Shown here in pieces: positions 61,144-64,000 of a stretch of DNA of 64,000 nt. Source of the DNA: Siphonodentalium dalli. Taxonomy: Eukaryota; Mollusca; Scaphopoda; Gadilida; Siphonodentaliidae. The notes under the pieces were generated by a model, which saw nothing but the letters and a program-made list of their open reading frames with translations, was not told the origin of the DNA and made no database searches. Position 1 is the stretch's first letter; every line of letters begins with the position of its first letter. Position numbers and translations under genes: made by a program. The stretch is taken from assembly GCA_032622095.1 (NCBI GenBank), contig CP136061.1, forward strand, positions 187,802,369 through 187,866,368, given 5' to 3'.

Positions 61144-61658
61144 GACAGATGGTGGTCAAGTCGGACAGGTTGTGTTGGCATATGTTATGCCTGAAAGAGT
61201 AAAGAGTATAATACCAGCTTCGTGTTTGCCACAAGTAGGACCATTGCTTTTACGTAAACCAACTGTTACGGTCCCTTGATTATAGGGCCCCGACTGATAA
61301 TGACATTTGTATATAATACTTTATTTTTATATTTAATAGAACATAATCTTTTTGTATCCGTTTTGTATCTATCAGGCTACACCCATTGGTTGTTCGTCCA
61401 TTGGTTGTTACACTTGGCAGGCTGAATTTAAAAAAAAAAATCTCTGTTCAAAAAGATCAAAAGGAAGACCTTAATAACATATCAACAGTTATCATCACTG
61501 CACTAATTACGTGCCATACATATATACATGTATATACAATCGCCGTAAGTGCCGAAGAATGATAAAATCAAATTACCATACACAGTAACAGTTCCTGAAT
61601 TGTGTTTGAATGTCATCCTCGACAAAACTCAATTTACTTTGTCGCTATAGACCATCGG
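61144..61658. other. No gene recognised
   Basis: This would be the 3' side of the reverse-strand exon at 61659-61897. I see no clear AATAAA on the reverse strand. Confidence 0.4.
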
Positions 61659-61897
61659 CTAAACATCAGAATAAAATTCACAGTTTCTAAGGTTAGGATT
61701 GAATATCCTAAGCTTGGGTGTTGGTAAGCATCTTCCCATTTCTTTAACTCGTTCGTTTCCACAAATCATATAATGTGGGGTCCACTCCTTTTCGTCCCAG
61801 GCATGGATACCGTCTGAACGACCGCGGCAGCTAGGGTACCTCACGTTACATGGTACACAGTGGCCTGGCCCATAACATTGGTTCATCTCGTATTCGC
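61659..61897 (-). CDS. Last exon (probable) of a chitin-binding-like secreted protein
   Basis: The exon opens after a strong reverse-strand acceptor, a pyrimidine-rich run ending TTCTTATTCAG at 61898-61900, in phase 1. It reads EYEMNQCYGPGHCVPC, YPSCRGRSDGIHAWDEKEWT, PHYMICGNERVKEM, GRCLPTPKLRIFNPNLRNC and ends EFYSDV then stop. The layout C...SCxGxxDGxHxWxxxxWTPxYxxCxxxRxxxxxxC...F.P..xxC is that of peritrophin-like chitin-binding domains found in many mollusc shell-matrix and extracellular proteins. Six or more cysteines are conserved in spacing. Upstream exons are uncertain. The assignment is from pattern memory, not a search, so treat it as probable. Confidence 0.45.
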
Positions 61898-61945
61898 CTG
61901 AATAAGAAAAATGAAGTGATATTGGCTAATGCTACATGTATCCAC

Positions 61946-62156
61946 CCGACGTCATGCAGCTAGAGACAGACATTGTCCCAAATAGATGGTATATCATTGA
62001 TGGAGGACGTGCGTCAGGTTTTGTTGTGACACAAATTTCTCCGTCAGTCAATGTTTGTAAAAAGTTAACAACTGCCATGTTTTCTATTTCGATAATAGTC
62101 ATAATCATATGCGATTTAAGCCAAACGAATGTGACATACTCATATTGCCGGTGCAT
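61946..62156 (-). CDS. Possible upstream exon (weak)
   Basis: The reverse frame ends ...LTDGEICVTTKPDARPPSMI, HLFGTMSVSSCMTSG. A GT after TCGG (61944-61945) and the AG at 61898-61899 would define a 48-base intron that keeps phase 1 into the chitin-binding-like exon. Such an intron is very short for most animals and no upstream acceptor is clear, so the link may be chance. Confidence 0.2.
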
Positions 62157-62193
62157 ATGTCAGTTGCTGAATAATGATATTCACACGTTATGA

Positions 62194-63834
62194 AACAATA
62201 TATTTCAAATATGCAAGGCAAGTTAGCGTTCAATTTTACGTCAAGGAAGTGGATGTCCAACAATATCTTGAATTCGTTTGTTGAGTCCTTATCAACCAGA
62301 TGGTCAGTTTTTGTCTTTCCAATATCTATACCTTAATACAAATAAAAAATTTGAGACAAAAAGTACTTCCTTAAATCCTTGGAATTAATATGTTAACATT
62401 AGGTTATGAGAAGATGTTGCTCTAGTAAGGAACATGTCCGGATCGACTTAATAGAAACTTTTGAAAGCACTTCGATCAGATTTCTTTGAACTTATTTTAT
62501 TTGTAAATTAAGCTTGATACAAAAGTGATTTGGGACCAGTTAAAAATATTACTTAGCCCCTCTTCATGTTAACAATAAGTTTATACATACTTTAGCAAAA
62601 AGAAACAAGATTATACAAGTTTAGAATATGAACATTGAGCTGACATGGTGTGTGTAAGTGATGGGGTGGGTGGGAAACCTGTTTCCTGGCTAATTTGCAT
62701 AAGGTGGATATCCTTGATTACTTTGATTTATCCGACTTCGATTGGTATTGTCGCGGTAAAATCGATTCGTTCGGCGTGTAATAGGGGGACACCCCCAGGT
62801 GTAGCAGTATCTTCGCATTGTTTTCCACAATGGCAACGGGGCTGTCAGAGATGCATTTTGAAACATATCAGAACGTAGGTCACTGCATTTATTCCGCAAC
62901 TTGGCATTGATAACGCTCATCTTTCTACGACCGGTATAGAAATATGGCAGTGGTATTACTGTGGGATATACTAGTCCTAGATAAAACTTGAAATTGTGAA
63001 AGTTTGGGCATCTGTCACTTCTGTCGGAAAGTCATACCAAGATTTTAAAGTAGGGGGGGGGGCAATGATTGTTGTTGTGTTCAGTGTTGCACAAATAAGA
63101 ATAACATTTTCGATGCTTTCTCAAGTTATATCTCGACATATCAGATGGCCTTCTAGACTAGCCCCCAGAGGATACATATACCATCGGAAAATGGAGGAAC
63201 ACTTTTCATGCTATTTCCAGTTATTCTTGACCGCTGGGCGATCCGAAACGCTGGGGTATCCGGGCCACAGGAGGTGACAAATATGCATTTTTCGAGTTGT
63301 GTTTACTCATGACATTCCATATAATAGGCTTGTAGGGAAAACAAAAGCCATTTTAAAGCCACATAGCGGTCTAAATACACCTAATGATACTCGCTTTTGA
63401 ATTAGGTCGATAAATACTTGAACTATATCTTTCTACGGGAATTATATGCCCTTTAAAGACACATTGAAGTCATAAAAATAAAACTTTGAACATTGTGTTT
63501 GGTGTCCCAAAACAGAAAAGATCGTTTGGTGTTAATCTATTCCTGATATGGTACAAATAAAGAGCTTTTTTTCTCACGTCTGTGCAAAATATTGAAAACA
63601 GGTGGAAAATGGCTGTCACCATGGCAATAATTTTTCAGAGTACATAAGGCCGGTATAACACTATTTCGTGTAATTGGCAACATCTTGTACCTCCTTCCAA
63701 ATTACATAGACAACATTTGTAAGCTCAAATGAGCCATGTCCTGTTAACGATAGCATCACTAACATCTCAATATATCTTCTGCAGTGGTATAACTACGGAT
63801 TACCAATATGTTTATACATAATACAAATCTGTCA
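62194..63834. other. No gene recognised
   Basis: Short open frames at 62645-62920 (both strands) and 62996-63277 have no recognisable motif. If the 61.7-kb exon belongs to a gene, its earlier exons could lie here on the reverse strand or beyond the window. Confidence 0.4.
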
Positions 63835-63835
63835 A

Positions 63836-63940
63836 ATATGTATATACACATTACCGGCACCTAATTTGTATATACTTATTACCGGCACCTAATCTGTATA
63901 TACACATTACCGGCACCTAATCTGTATATAAATATTACCG
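63836..63940 (+). repeat. 28-bp tandem repeat, about 3.5 copies
   Basis: ATTACCGGCACCTAATCTGT plus ATATACAC; TTACCGG recurs at 63851, 63879 and 63907, and a variant at 63935. Confidence 0.95.
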
Positions 63941-64000
63941 AAACAGTTTAAACAGAATACTAAACCGGTGAATACAGATTAGCAACCGATGACGCGGTTG

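Overview
This looks like a gene-poor, repeat-rich stretch of an animal genome, AT-rich and with one 100-base assembly gap. No bacterial-style gene runs are present. The organism is probably a marine lophotrochozoan, most likely a mollusc, but this is inference. The evidence is many CR1/Jockey-type LINE fragments with (GAT)n tails, arrays of ~160-bp repeats that end in GGACGGAC-rich tracts (a style I associate with mollusc genomes), and one exon resembling a chitin-binding domain. No complete single-copy host gene can be shown.

Layout. 1-3.9 kb: a decayed, nearly full-length LINE (LINE-A). 3.9-8.1 kb: unannotated DNA with small inverted and dispersed repeats and the gap. 8.4-9.7 kb: a foldback-type element whose long inverted ends are built of ~16-bp tandem repeats, with two smaller inverted-repeat elements inside. 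12.2-13.3 kb: an exon-like open frame and a reverse-strand LINE 3' fragment. 15.3-16.4 kb: a 48-bp minisatellite. 17.25-18.74 kb: a diverged ~140-bp tandem repeat. 19.25 kb: a long hairpin. 21.3 kb: first copy of a TTAA-flanked piggyBac-like MITE. 26.0-26.5 kb: another hairpin. 28.0-29.0 kb: two satellite blocks in opposite orientation. 30.1-30.9 kb: reverse-strand LINE C-terminus. 35.9-41.9 kb: dispersed repeats, a (GA)n tract, a GC-rich open frame, two ~160-bp repeat arrays and a perfect 62-bp-arm palindrome.

45.2-58.3 kb is a dense nest of transposons. LINE-B is interrupted by the second piggyBac-like MITE and by a 1.4-kb element with 31-bp terminal inverted repeats. LINE-C follows. LINE-D is split by a 2.4-kb hAT transposon with an exact 8-bp target duplication and a broken BED/hAT transposase. 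LINE-E sits between 199-bp direct repeats. At 60.5-61.1 kb lies a Harbinger-like element that keeps a MADF-like remnant. The best host-gene candidate is a reverse-strand exon at 61.66-61.90 kb.

Nothing here works as a pathway. The window is mainly a record of layered insertions. The most unusual items are the double-palindrome piggyBac-like MITE (two almost identical copies), the foldback element, the oppositely oriented satellite blocks, and a short peptide-coding segment that recurs at three loci.
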